Shown here one piece after another: positions 1 to 15,000 of a DNA stretch of 64,000 bases. Within the stretch, counting starts at the first letter, position 1; every line of letters begins with the position of its first letter. This stretch comes from Andalucia godoyi. Its lineage: Eukaryota; Discoba; Jakobea; Jakobida; Andaluciidae. A program made the position numbers and the translations under genes. The stretch covers positions 124,001 to 188,000 of the forward strand of contig VRVR01000015.1 in assembly GCA_009859145.1 (NCBI GenBank). Direction: 5' to 3'. The notes under the pieces were generated by a model. It did not search any database and was not told the origin of the DNA. It saw only the letters and a program-made list of their open reading frames with translations.

Positions 1-1
1 A

Positions 2-3000
2 AAGCCGTGCTAAACCACCATTCATCGAAACTGAAGATCCGTCGATTGAGACATTTCCAAATGCAAAAGAAGACCCCAGGCCACCCGCAATCGACAGGCC
101 ACCGTCGGCAAACAGCTGTCCTCGAATCCGAGCATTACCCTGTACAGTCAACAAGTCCATGTTCTGAACTGCCGCGGCGTCTCCAATGAACACACCCTGG
201 CTTGCATTCATCAACACGCGCTGATTGTTCAAATTGATATACGTATACTGAGGGGCACTCAAAGTTAGTTGAGTTGAGGAGAGGTCGAAAGCAACGGACG
301 CCGAGTTGGCAGCAGCCACAGGCACGATTTTCTGTGTCTTCACCAGCTGATTCTGGATTCGGTCCAGATTCATGATCGCCGTGGCTGGTAATCCTTGCGA
401 ATCGTCTCCTGAAATCGACAATGCAGACTTCGTCAACATCACATAATTGACGAACGTGGAAGCATCCTGAATTAACAACTGCTTCGGAGACTCAATGACA
501 ATGCTGCTGGAAAATGTCACCTGTGACGACGATGCTTGGAGAACGACAGTTCCACTGGATCTCAGATTCACAGAACCCTGTGCAGCGACAACGGTAGTGC
601 ACGAAGGAGAAGTACATTGAATCAACGGGGTCAACACTGACGGCGTGGCCACACTACCCCCCGACACAATGGAAACACCGCTTCCACCATCGCGAACCTC
701 AAGCCCACCGGAAAACAGTCGGCTTCCTTGAGCCGACGAACCAACAGATACCGCAGAGTTGTTCAGCACAACAGATCCAACAGCAAATGCGGATGACGGT
801 CCGCGCAACAGCAGATTCTGATGAATCGAAACTGTCCCAGAAACCGTCGCATTACCGTCAATCCCAAAAACAGCAGTGGATGGATCGAACGGCTCCACGA
901 ACGATGCAGAATTCATGTTGCCGATGGTTGTCACGACTCGTTTTGAACCCCCGCCAACATGGAAGTATTGAATCGCATTGGTTTGCTCAGTGCGCAACGT
1001 CGCATTCGCATCTGAAGGATCCGTACTCCCAACAACGAACACCGGGCCCCCAATGACCACAGCAGATGTGTTTCGAGTCCCCAGAGAAAGCACAGCGTTG
1101 TCGGACGCAGAAATCTCCGAGGTAAAGAAACGGGCCCCTTCAAAAGTAGTCGATGTCACACGGAAGCTGTTAACTTTCGTGCGAAAGGCCCCGGAAGCAA
1201 ATTGCAGAGAATCAGCGCTAAAAGATGAGTTTCCAGAAGAAGATGCTGCTTCCAATCCCGCTGCGGTAAGGGATGTCACAGAGGAGTTTGTGCTGGACAA
1301 GTTTCCAAGCACTATGATCCCGCTGGGCGACAACAATCGCAATGCAGAGTCCACTTGCAAAATGCCAGAGATGATAGAATTTCCATCCACCGCGAAACTG
1401 TACATGTCCCCATGACTGTTCGTGCTGTTTCCGACAATGAGGCGGGATACCGACGCATGATCCGGGAAAACCGTCATCGATGATCCAAAAAACGCCACAG
1501 ACATGTTTGCGCTACTGGCAGAACCAAATGCGACTTGGTGATTCGAGGAGGTGCTGAACAGCAGGTCACTGTCCAAAGGTGCCGCAATCCTGGTAGAGAC
1601 AACGTTCGAGACCTGCAATACGGAGGCCGATAATGTGGAAGTGTCAATCCCAGAGGAAATTGACAAGACCGAGGCGCTCAGCGACGATTGACTGCCATTT
1701 GAATCTCTCAAAGAGAAGCCGAAAGATGACACCGAGGCGGTAGTATTGGAGATCAAGGGAGATCCGACCAAGAAGCCGTCAAGAAACAGCACAGATCCGG
1801 CAAAGGCAGCATCATAGAGATCGACACTTGCCCTGGAAGCAGCACGCGAAATGTCTCCTACAAAGAACAAGGTAGAATTACCCGTTCCCCCAACGTTCAC
1901 ACGTGCTCGAGCACCCGCTAAAGACCCGACCGCGGAAAACATTACCGTGCTGTTACTCGCCGCGGAATCGGAAATCGACACTGAGGAGGAATCGCTCAGG
2001 GAAAAGACGGAGGAGCCGACACTCGTCAGGCCACCGTTGACAGACAACAGTGTCTTCGCGGCTCCAGGAACATCCACAAGAGGGCCCATCAAAATCGTGC
2101 TGCTCGAGTTCGAGCGCATCACCACAAACGTGTCATTGGAGACGGAGAAGAGACCGCTGGAAGGCAAAACGACAGACAAGGAGCTTCCGGATCGCGGTGA
2201 GATGCGATTTGCAAAGACAATGTCTGAAAGCAGCGCATTGGACGTGATGAAACTACTCGATGAGTCAGAATTGTTCGTTACAGACATGAAAGCCGCGGTC
2301 ATGGACGATCGAGAGGCAGAGCCATTGACCGATATGCCGGAGGGATCCACTGTGACATTTCCAATTGACAATGATCCAAATCCGCCGAAATTCAGGTTCC
2401 CGTCCACCTGCAGAGATCCACGCACGCGCGCCGTCCCATACACCGTAAAGACAGTGGATGGGGAAACAACAGATGCATCGCCTACCTGAACACCCGTAGA
2501 ACCCTGAAGAGATACGATTCCGCCAGACAAAACACGCACAGATGCATCCCACGTGGCCATGGTGACAGCGGACGAGGTGATTCCGATCGATGCCAAGGGA
2601 GTCAGGGCAGGAGAAGTGATGTTCGACAAACGAAGATTGATGGTTTCTATCGAACCTGCATACACTCGAGATTCAACAACCGCTCCCTGAGAATCCTTTC
2701 CTCGGACCTGGACAGAATCTTGATCAATGGTCGTTAGACGCAATGTTCCTGCGTTGTTCGTACCCGTGCTGAAGGATCTTCCAGCAGTGACAGACAGATC
2801 AACTTGTGAAGTAACAACAGTGGAATCCACGCGAAGTCGCAGAACACCGGATGTCGACATGTCTACTGTCGAGGAATCCGAAGAAAGAGACAGGGTACCA
2901 AGAGCCGATGCTTTCGAAATGCGAACAGACTCTACGAAAAGCGTCGATGTCGTTAGGGATGAGCTGCCACCGGCATCTGCCATGCGAATTCCGGCGGTGC

Positions 3001-6000
3001 CAAACCAAGCAGACGACAACCCGGATGAGAACGTGATGTTCGATCCGTCCACGGCAACGGACTGCGAAGCCGATATCACCTTCAATCCGGCGCCGAACAC
3101 GAGCACAGAGTTCTTGACAGAAATCGAATCTGAAACAGATACATTTCCGTCAACAGAAAGCCGAGACGCGGGGGATGACAAATTCCCGATGTTGACCGAG
3201 CCAAAAGGCACATCTAGCGTGCCAGAGAACTGCGCGTTTGTGAGGTTAAACCGCGCAATGTCCAAATTTGCGTGTGCATCACGGAGTCGGAAAGTCGAAT
3301 TCATTGAAAAGGCAATCGACGGATCCACTGCAGATGACATATCAATGCCTGAGGACGAACCGCGAAAATACACCTGCTTCACAGAGATGAAATCCGTCAC
3401 TAGCGTAGACGAATCCCAAGACGCAAGTGTCTGCATCCCATCTTTGAATAAAACCGCAAGCGGATCCATAATCACAGAGCGCGTACCATTCGACCTCAAC
3501 GTCAGCGACTGGCCTAGAATGGTCTCATTGCTGGCAAGACGCGATGCAATCTCGGCGGCACAAATCGTGCAAAAGGAATTATCCGACACCGTGACAGAGC
3601 CGTTAATCGTCAGATTCCCCGTCATGGATACACCGCCCCAAATGCTGAGCACTTCCTTGGAAGACGCTCCAGAAGATAAGTACACACGAGAGTTGACAGA
3701 GTCAACCCGAAGGGGACCAATTGATGATATCTTGGCGGAAACGTTGAACTCGTTCAACAACGAGGACCCAACGACAACAACGCCTGCAGAATCATCCAGC
3801 AAGACCCTGTTTGCTACATTCAGCTGAGATCCACGTGAGGCCAGAATGGATTCGGCGAAAACAGAAGAGTTGGAAAGCGCGACGAACGACGCAGATCTGT
3901 TGCCAACCAGCAGTCCGAAAGAGTCAACAACAACGGAAAACACAGACAATGCATCCGATGTCAAGAGAATGTGGCCCAGTGACAGTGAGGAGTCTGAACC
4001 CATCTTCAAATTTCCTCTGACGGTCACGGAATCAAGCGATGCAGACCCATTCACTTGCAAACGCTCGCTCGTATTGTTGCAGAACACCATTCCAAAACAG
4101 ACAGTCTGCAATTTTGCATTCGCAACAACAAGATTTCCGTCGACAACGAAAGAACCAATGTTCCCAGATGAAGCGTCACGCAAAAGAACCTGCACATCCT
4201 GACCACCAGAATCAATGTGCAGAGATGCATTGGGCCGTGCGCGTAGCAGTGTCGCCTCAATGCCAATGGATGTCACAGACGTGAATGAAGAATTGGAAGA
4301 CACTCGGAATTCAGCAGCGCTCAACGTCGCAGAGCTTCCGGCAGAGAAGATCTGCACGCCCTTCGAATCTGCCGACGAATACGACGATCCATTGCCAAAA
4401 ACAATACGCGAATCGCTCGAAGGCATCAGCAAACTGCCAAACACGGTTTGCGAACCACCAATCACAACATCTCGTTCCGCTATGAGTGACACAGAGGATG
4501 AAACAGCAGACAGCAAGGTAATCATGTTGCCTACGCGCAAGGAAGCAAATTTTGACGCAGTACCGACAAACGAAAGCGCAGTAACGGTCTGCGAAGAGGC
4601 ATCCAAAGTGACTGAGTCGTTAAAAATAGACATTCCGCTTTGCGTTCCAAAAGATAAAAACACGGTACCATCTGCAGAAGCTGCTTTGAATACCCCAGAT
4701 GGTGATTGAATCAGTTCCGTGACCATGCGTGGCACGACGGCAAACAATGGAGTCAACACCAAAGAGGACACATTCGTTGACAGCGTCAGCGCACTGGACG
4801 ACAATGTCGCATTACTCGTAGACGAAAGCACGCTCACAAACGAGTCCGTTGCAACGGACTTTGACAACTGAGTGCCAATGGTCAACGAACTGGACGCATG
4901 AGGCATTGCGACGGATCCACTCAGCAACAAAGACCCCTGCACGCCAACAGATCCATTCACCTTCAAGGATGCAGGCGAGCTTGCAATCTCCGAATCAGAA
5001 ACATTGCCAAAAAGCAACAAGGAATTGGTTGACGAATCTGCAACCAACAGGTTTCCAACAACCAGCCTCCTTGAGGAGCTCGAATTCAACGCTATGATGA
5101 CATCTTGGTCCAATGAAGCCGACAGCACCAGCGGACGGCTAACGGGGGACGTCACCTGCGACGTTAAAAGACCATCGGAGGACAATATGGACGAACCGGA
5201 ATTTGCGGTGAACGACAGTGAAGACGCGCGAAGCACTGCTGCCAGTCCTCCATTCAGCAGAGAAACATCGGCAACGGACATTTTGGAGTACAAGCTGAGA
5301 TTGGAACCCACCGACAAGGACGACATCGCAGAAGACAAGAACACGGAGCCAGTGCTCGACAAGTTTCCCCCAAACCAGGAATTTCCGTACACCACGAACG
5401 AATCGCGAGGGGATTCAGGGCCGTTTGCTAGCACGGCAATCGCTGCACCCACGGACACCCATGATCTATTCTCTGATACTTCAAAAAGCGATGCTCCGAC
5501 AGTGAATCTGGAGCCGCGCTGAAGATCAATCAACACATTCCTGCTCGGGCTGGTCGAGATGTTCAGATCAGCAGTCGGTGCAATCAAGGCGACGCCATGA
5601 AGAGTGGATCCTTCCAGCAGGACGGAGTCAACACGAATCCCCAAGGAAGATATCGTGGTATTCGAACCGGACGATGACAGACACAGTACGGACGAATTCA
5701 CCGAGAAACCACTTTGAGAACTTGAATCTTTGATCGCGATCGCCGATTCGGATCCTCCCAAATGAAGCGATCCCGACGTGAATATTCCGCCGTCCACAGA
5801 GAACGCGCTGGGAATGATCCAGCTATCAGCAGACATTCCTACGGAAACTTTCAACGAAGAAGCATTCACCGTGAACGCATGGGAGTTGACAGAAAACAGC
5901 CCGGTGGAGCCCACCGTCACGAGAAGGGAACCGTTCGAAGCCACCAGGGCAAGATTTCCCTCTGCAGGAGACGATAACAGCCGAGAAGAGATTCCAGATG

Positions 6001-9000
6001 CACTCAAACTTGTTGTATTTCCAAGACCGTCGGTCAGCAATAGCAAACGTTCCGTCAAAACAGACTGATAATTCGAAGACGCCGAAACGGAAACTCCAGA
6101 AGCCGATATGATGGCGGTGCTCACGGCCCCTACGAACGACTGCGATGAACTCCCAGATACTACAATGTCATTGGAGAACTGAACGCGCCCAACAAAGGAT
6201 GCGTTCATTTTCACCAACATACGACCGGCAGATGTATTTCCAAAAGTGACAGTCGATGCGGCGCTGTTCAAAGCAAAGAGACCATCACCAACAATAAAAT
6301 TGCCAGCAGAAGAAACATTCGTGAAACCGATCATGACGTTCGGCCCAGTGATCAAAAGATCATGATCTGGAGTGGAAGGCGATAGCTGGTTCACAAACAG
6401 TGATGCAGGAGTGATCGACATCGATGTCCCATTCTCCGACAGGATGAAGAAATTGCTCTGGACGGACAATGTTGAATTTCTAGCCCCTGAAATGAGGAAG
6501 CCTGTGTTGGACAACGAGACTGTAGAGCCAATGAGAACACTTCCGGTCGACGGAATGGAGACCCGAGAGGACACGTGCATTTCGCCCGAAATCGACACAT
6601 CGCCTCCAAAAAGTGCCATGTAATGCGTCGTATCTGTCACATTTCCAACGACAAACTGCACAGAACTATCACGCCCGACAACCAACGTATTGTTCCCTAC
6701 GGTCCTAACGAGACCGTCGGCCAAGTTGATAGAGCCCGTGCCGGAAGACAAGAACATCGTAGACCCGCTGTTGGCATGCAGCCGCAGATCTCCACTCGAA
6801 AAAGAAGAAATCGTATCCACACTGACGGCGGCGAGCGAGGCACCAGAAGCATCGAAAATCGACACTGCTGAACCGTTGCGGAATTGCAAAGACGTCGGAG
6901 TAAGAGATGCATTACGATTGCTTGCATCGGACAAGTCCAACGATGCACTTGACAGCTGCGTAAACACGGATAATGAACCAATTCGAACGGCTGACGAATT
7001 CAAAACGGAAATTCCTGCGGTGACCAGAAGTTGCCCTTCCACAACAGCATTTCCAACTACAGAAAATCGAAATGCAGAACTGTTCACGGCAGAAGAAACG
7101 TCGCCAAAAAGCGACACTCGGTTTCCTGCAGAACTGACGGCCATCAAAGAATCTCCGCTGCCAGAAAATACCTGCAGCCCTGCGCTGGAAGAATTACCAG
7201 AAAGTGAGAAGCGGATGGACTGGTCAACCGCTGCGATTACGCTAAGGGTTCCAACCGAGGAAGAAATTCGGTTCACTCGGAGAGAGGCTGCATCAAGAGT
7301 GGATGAGGACTCGTTGGAAAACAGGGTGATGGCAGTCCTGGAAAGAACAAGCCGCGATGAGTTGTCCGTCAAACTCGCGAACAACATTCGAGCGGCAGTC
7401 AACGAAGAGCGCTCCTGCAACTCCGAGTCTGAAACAGAGAATCCCAAAGAAGATGTGGATACGACAGCAGCACGGAAGGTAACATTGCCGCTCAACACCG
7501 AGGAACCGTAGATTTGAACACTCGCAGAAGCATCCTCCGGATACAGCTGACCAGCAGAGGAAGCATCGGCACCAAAGACCGCAGTCTTGTTTCGTGCATG
7601 GACGCGGAGAAACCCGTCGGCAATCCAAAGTGATGAGGAAGAATTACTCAGAATAAACAGATCTCTTCCTTTGAATGGCGTAATCATGAGATCTGAATTC
7701 AAAGGCGATGTCACCAGTAGAACAGTAAGAGCAGATCTCGACAACTGGTTCAAGCCGAACGAAATTGCATCCGCAGACACCGTCGCTACGGAACTACCAT
7801 TTGTCAACAAAAGCAAGGATGGGGAAACTGTCGCAACTAACGACTGGGAAGACGTGTCTCGAATGGTCAGGGATGCAGAAGCTGATGCGAGAAGTACGGA
7901 CCCACCAAACGAGACATTCTGCTGGAAAACAGAAAAGACGTTCGAAACCAAACTCAGCAGCGGCGCTGTCGCGTCACGTAGATTGGAGTCAACTGCTGAG
8001 ACACCGCCAACAAAGATGTTCGAAGAATTGATAAACATCATGTCAGACTGAAGACGGACAGCCCCAAGAGGCGAGCGAACGTCCACGTCGCCGCCAATCG
8101 CCGATGCCGAGATGTTCAGCGATCTGCCAACGGGCGATTTCACAGAGAGAATGGTCAGAGAGTCATCCGCAAGAACCACCGCAGTCGTATTCGACGATTG
8201 GCGGTAGATCCGCAAGGAAGCCGGGGAGAGCTCCGCTGCGAAACCTCCTCCAACTACTGCCAATCCAGCAGAAGAGACGGAGCTGTACATCGATGCGTTT
8301 CCAACACGGAAGGACGACGACGGATTCTGTAGAATAAGGGATCCGTCTACCGCCAAATCGCGAGAAATCTGCAAGTTCCCATAGATCAACACGGAGACAT
8401 TCACAGACTGACCTCCAAATTCCACAACCGCGCGAGATGCGTCAACCAACAACATCTCGTTGGTGACGACAAAGCGAGATTTCACGGAGAAGTTGGATAA
8501 CGATACCACAACATCACTACCAAGACTTGGAAACAACGTCAAATTATTTGACGGCAGAGAGGACAATCGCGATAATTGCGCATAATTATATCCAATGGTC
8601 GTCCAACTGTTGTCATCGCCAGACAGCATCAATCCTCGATCAGAAATAGAAATGTTTGAAACATTTGATCGGAAAGTCGCTCCAAAGGATGTGATCGATG
8701 ATTTGGAAATGCCTCCGATATCAACCAGCGAAATCGTTCCCGAGCCGTCAAAAGTCAAAGCGGTTCCCACAGAAATTGTGGACTCTACGAACATCGAGCC
8801 ACCGAACGACGCAAGACTGCTCGATGAAAGCGACGAACTTGAGACATTTCCAACAACAAACCGCCCGTGGACGCCTCCGAGAACCGAGACGAGCATGTCA
8901 CCAGCAAAATCGGAAGAAATCTTCAAACCTGCACCGCCTCCAACGCGGAAGCTCTGATTCTGCGACAAAGCAAAATCAAAACTCACGTCAGACGACGAGC

Positions 9001-12000
9001 TGTTCAGGGAAAACAGCATGCCACCGGCGGACAACGGACGCAACGTGTCAGCAAACAGAGACCCCACGGCCAATGCATTAGATGACAATGTTGCATACTG
9101 TGACTGGTTGGAGGATCTGAAAGTTATCGATGTCGCAGACAGCGACACAGAATTTCGAAGGTTGGACAATAACAGACCGGAAGAAGTAATTTGCGTAATG
9201 TCCGCACCAACAACCCCACTTTCCACGATAAGCGAGCAAGTGTTGCAGAAAAGCTGAATGGAACTGGAGAACGTTGTGAACCCGTCCACAATTGTGTTGT
9301 TCGAAAATACGTGCAGCTGTCGATTCAGCCCTCCAACAGACAACAATCGGCTTGCATCAGCAGACACGACAAAAGCCGATGATCCGTTGCCTGTCAAGCT
9401 GACTTCGATGTCTTGATTTGCCGCAGAAACGATAGGAAGCGTCCTGTTCGAGAGGGCAGAAAGGGACGAGACAGACAAGAGTCCAGCTCCGGACAGAGCT
9501 GCCACGGTCGTCGAATTCACAACGAACAGCGCACCCTGCGGAGATACTTGCATCGAATAATTTGCAGAAACAGATCTCGAAGACATCGATATGCCGGATG
9601 ACGAAAACGTGCTTGATTCCGCAGAAGACGCGAAATTCAGCGCATATAGATTCAAAGATGCAGCGGCAGAGGCAGAGGAATTTGACAGAGTCCAGCCGTC
9701 CTTGGAAAGACGCGTGCTGACTCCAGCAATCGAAGATGACAAGTCAAACGAATCAGCCGTAATAAAAGCCAAATCCGATCCGTTCAGCAGCCTCAGTGTC
9801 CGCGCCGACACATTCAAACGCCAAGCTGAGTCCGAGAACTGCAGCAATGACGATGAAAGCTGACTGGCAGCGCTGTTGCTTCCCTGGAAAACAAGCTTGA
9901 CGCCATATGTTGTATTTTCTGCGGAGGACACCACGGTCAATCCTGTTGAAAGAAGGCTTGAGGACAGCGATCCGTTGGACAAAATGAATTCACGACGGGA
10001 CAAAACTGCCCCGGCAAGAGTGGAATCAAGCATTTGCAGTGCACCCGGTGACAGCATACTAGATCCAACGGAATCTCGAGCGATAAAAGCATCTGCAAAA
10101 AGTACTCCAGCCAAGGAACCGTTTCCACGAATTTGCAAGGTAACCGCAGATGTTCCGTCAACGAATGATGCTTCGCCAGCGGGGATTCCGATGGCGGTTC
10201 TGCTCGTCGAACTGCCGATAAGTACAGTGGCATTCTGACCAACTGAAAGAGAAGAGCCGGAAATCGGCGAAATGGAGTTGGTGAACACCGTTGACGTATT
10301 CAGGGAGAGGCTGTCAAGACGAGACGAGACTCCAGAACTTGAATTCGCCAGATAAACAGACGTCGACGACAGCATTCCGAGGATGGAAGAAGCTCCGTCC
10401 ATCACCACAATGCCTTTCGTGGGTGACACCTCAACAACTTGGTTGGATCCCGTGATGGATGCCTTGATCAACGCGGCGGAAACCAGGAGAGAAGATTGGG
10501 GGGAGGTGAAAGCCAAACGAGTCGACGACAGAGTGGCATTGGAGTCGCTCTGTTGAGCGAAGAACCCTGAATTGGAAACTGCTGTCAGATTGGCTCCTGA
10601 ACCAATCTGAAATGCCGCTGCATCCGCCAGTACCAGTTTTCCTTGGACGTAAATCTCGCCACCAATCACTATGTCCTTGTCCACGGTCAAGCGAACATTA
10701 GGCAACGTACCGTTTCTGGCAAGAGCCACAGGCAAACCGATCTCTACAACGCGCGACGAAAACGTCGAAATCAGAGCGGATCCGTTCTGCGAGATGAGAA
10801 ACGAACCGACGTCGAATCTTGTCTCGTTCGCCGTAACAAGTAGCTGCGTGGAATTAATAAAAGCTGTTAGGACAGAGGGGGAAACGACGGCAGACGTAGC
10901 AGTGAGAACTGGCGTCCGAATGGACGATGCGGAAACAAACGAACTGGACTGTGGGCTGACAACATAAATCGACGTGTCTGCAATCTGCGTAAACAACCCC
11001 GCGTCCCCGATGGTAATTGTGCGATTGGGTCGCAACGAAATGCTCCCAGTGATGTCAAAAGACCCGTTCACAGACATTCTCAGTCCAATGTATAAATCAG
11101 AAATCATCGTACGACCCAAGGAATCCACAACAACACTGTCATTTCCAATGGAAATTGTTCCATTTAACGCAGACAAGCTGAGCACTCCATTGGTCGCCGA
11201 CAGAGACAATCCTTTGCCCACAGTTCCAAAAAGACTGTCGGCAAAAACGAATCTTGTCCGCAATGCTGCGAAATCCAGAGATGACGACAGGGACCCATTT
11301 GCGACAACCAAGCCCGACGAAAGAGACATGCGGATGCTGGAATTCAAACTCGAAGAGACGATGGAAAACAACTGAGGATTCAATGTGGTCGCAGTGCCAT
11401 TTGAAATGATCAACAGCTGTTTTTCCGACAGAGTTGCCGATTCAGACAAGCTTTGTAAGAACAAAGAAGACCGATTTAGCAAGAATGACGAAAGGAAATC
11501 TGCACCGGAAACAAAAGCAGGGCGCACAGTTGTGTTGGCCCGCAAGGCCGCTGGCACAGCGGTGGAGGAAGACAAATACACAGCATCTGACTCCACCACA
11601 GCGCTCGATTGAGCGCCTACCACGCTCAGCCGCTGAGGACTCAGACTTGCAAACACAACGGACTGTGACGAAACCAGTAAACCGCTCGAGATAAGACCCC
11701 CTTCGAAAACGCCACCTCCTCCCACCAGCAGCTGGTGATCCGAGGACCGTTGCAAGAAGAAGGGTGAGCTGGCATTCCCGATTGATAATGCTTGATCATT
11801 AAGAACTAGTCTCTTCTTTCCAGGAGACGACACTTCAAAAGACGAAAACGAGGCCATTTCGAACAACATAGAACCATTGGCTGCTACGCGCAGAGAATCC
11901 GATGACGTAAGCAGGCTGGACTGCATAATCCCTGCAATCATAACTGAAGACGATACTCGATCTGATGATACAACAGAATGCCGCCCGCTATTGTCGGAAA

Positions 12001-15000
12001 CAAAAACGCCAGAGTAATTGATAATGGTTCCGTTGGAGTCCACAGAGTATGTCAGTGCACTAGGATTCAACGACAAGGACCTCGACCCTCTGCTGAGGTA
12101 CAAATTGCCTTGCGAATCAATGTACGAACCGTTCGGCAGAAAAAGCCCCGTCTCGTTTAGGGAAACGGTGCCCTGGCTAACGAGAAGCGAGCTTGCTACA
12201 AAAGCACTCCCCCGCACAACCAACCGAGAAACTAAATTACTGCTGTCGCCGACGGACACCGTGGACGACGATGGGTCTACGGTGAACAGGGAGTTTCCGA
12301 CAAGAAAGCTTGAACTTGGACCTGTCAATGCGATTGTGACATTGCGATTCAGTGCCGAAACAAGGCGAAGATCTGTTGCATTCACAGCAAACACGGTGGG
12401 CACGTGGATTCCGCCTGGAGAAAAGGACACTGAACGAATTCCATCGGAAACCACCAACTCGGACATGGATAACGTCGTGCCGTTCTTTCCGACAACCAAA
12501 GAACTGCCACCAGCAACGGAAACGCTTGATGAGAAAACCGCCGTCCCCTGGATCTCAACAGGGCTCCAAATGCGCACACTTGAAAGCATCCGAGACGCAT
12601 CCCCGACCGTAATGCTGCGATCCGTCGAATTCAAAACCAAAAGGAATGGCTGAAACGAAATACTGCCACTTTGCTGGACGGAAAACACCACATCGCGCCC
12701 TGCCGAATTGTTGATGAGAAGATCGTGGCCCAGTGGCGGAGACAAGCGGCTCGCCTGCAGAAACGAAGCACCGAAGGTAGTCGCCAGCAACTTGTCTGCA
12801 ACAACGGTGTCTGCAACGGTGACATTCCCCGATGCATAGACGGAGCCCGCAACTTGCAAACGATCCGTACTTGAGGGAACCATGCCAATCCCTACAAGTC
12901 GGTTACGAACGTCCACAAACAACACATCGCTTCCAACCGTCAGACTCGTGCTTCCGGTTCCTGGAAACACAAAATTCACGCTACGAGCAGAGACGCTCAA
13001 TGGGCTTGCATTGGACGACGAAACGAGGCTCGACGTCTGCAACACTGCAGCAGTGACTGTGCCGGCCACAGTGGCATTCTGTGACACGAGAAGCGAGCTG
13101 GACATTGCAACGTTTCCTGAAACAGACACCGATCCCGCAACAGCAACGGATCTCGCCGCTTCATTGCCACTCAGCAAACCACCCCCAAGACTCCAGTTCC
13201 CAGAAACGACCAGATTTCCAGATATTGACGTCGTGTTTGTAGAGGGATTCACAACAAGTGTGGTCCCTACCAAAAGCGGGGACCCGCCTGGAAGAAGAAA
13301 CTGGATCGCCTTGCCCGGAAACGACGTAATGACCATGTCGGATGCAGCGCTGCTGCTTTGGATGAGCGACGTGTTTAGATGTGCAATGACGACATCATTG
13401 AGATTAAACGCACCACTCGCACTCGAATTCGAAATGAGCGCACCCTCGATGAGGACATCCCCAACAACGTGCAGCATGGCACCAGGTGTCGTCGTATTGA
13501 CTCCCACGGATCCAGACTGTGACACGAAGAACGGGACAGCTTTCGAGGACGTCGAAATTCGAAAGGACGCGTTTGCAGTACGAGAATCCAGACGAACATT
13601 GAGCGCGCTTGTGGCACGCAGATCAATAAATGAACCGTTCAGAACCACCGAATTGGAGGACGCGATGACGGCATTCGAGGCAGATAGAGACACTATATCG
13701 GAAGAAACAATATCCAAGCTGCCGTATCCCCTGATCTCCCTACTCTCCGTGTTCACTACAACACCAGTGGTGTTGCTCCCCAGGACAAAAGAGCGGCCAC
13801 GAAACACACCAATCCCCCGACTCGTTGTCGACGACGACAAGGAAGGAGTAAGCGGGGCGGTTGACGACGAAGGACGTTCCGACTTCTTACTAAAAGAGCC
13901 TGGATACGTCTTTTCCACGAATGACGGAGAGCTTGATGGGACCGCAAATGATTGAAACGACACACTCGAGTCGGACTCGAAATCCAATTCCCACAAGTGT
14001 AGCGAAGTGTCCGGATCGATAATTGCAAACTTCTTCGTTCCCGCGCCCAACGTCCCCATACGCAGCTGCATATCTCCCTCCTGGAATGTAACAGCCGCTT
14101 GTCCTCCAACAGGCTTTTCAATGACCGTCGCCTGAGTAGTCAATAGTGGAGTTGTGACAGAATTACTTGCAACTGAAGTTGCTGTCAAATCGCCTTTAAC
14201 TATCAGCGATCCATCGTACTGATCCTTCGACAGCCCCAGGCCAATCTTGATGAAACTCCAAGTAGAATATGTGGTAATGCCAAGTACGAGGCACGAAATT
14301 AGAACAACCGTCCAGAGTACAATCAAATGAACACTTATTCTCCTCGGGTCGCGCGACTGCGAAGCAATCAATGCTTGCTCGCGAGGCATGGGCGGAATGG
14401 CAGACGTCACGGAAGAGGACGAAGAAGAGTCTAGCACTCGCCTCCTGTGTGTCGATGCGGCCGGAAACTCGGACGAATTGATCGTAGGACCCGACGCCAC
14501 TAACTGCGGCGGCACAAGCGGCGGCAGCAAGGTCGCTCCGGGAGCTCGTGTCTCAACGGGGATCGTATTCAATGGTGATCCGGACCGTGGGGAGGAGCCC
14601 CCCGCATTGGGAGATGTGGGCCCAATATCCGTGCTTCCGTCGGTCTTTTGGTGAATCGGTGGGAGCTTCGACGGTCCGGATGGCGTCTTCAGCGTCCCAA
14701 ACACTGGATTCGATTGCGAAAGCGGAACAGAAGCTGTCTCTTGAGGCTTTTCCGCCAGATGCATTCGTGAATCTGGAACCTCGGATGTGCTGATAGGGTT
14801 CGGATACAACGGATTCACAATCGGAAATGCATAAGTAGAAGATGCATGCGCGCCAATTGGAATCGCAGCACTCTGCGGTTTTGGGCGGATTATGCGCCGC
14901 GGCTGACCCGGAAGCCCTGGGCTGTCAATCCTTATTCCATCTCCTGACGGCGGAATAAACGCTTCTCCAGCCTTTGCAGCTGACTGAAATCTGTTTGAAA

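Noticed and set aside
978-13955. Many plus-strand ORFs of 100-370 codons in the first 14 kb
   Set aside because: All the long ones share one phase and lie antisense to the giant minus-strand gene. They arise from its Ser/Val-rich codon use, have no family features, and end where that gene's codon pattern changes.
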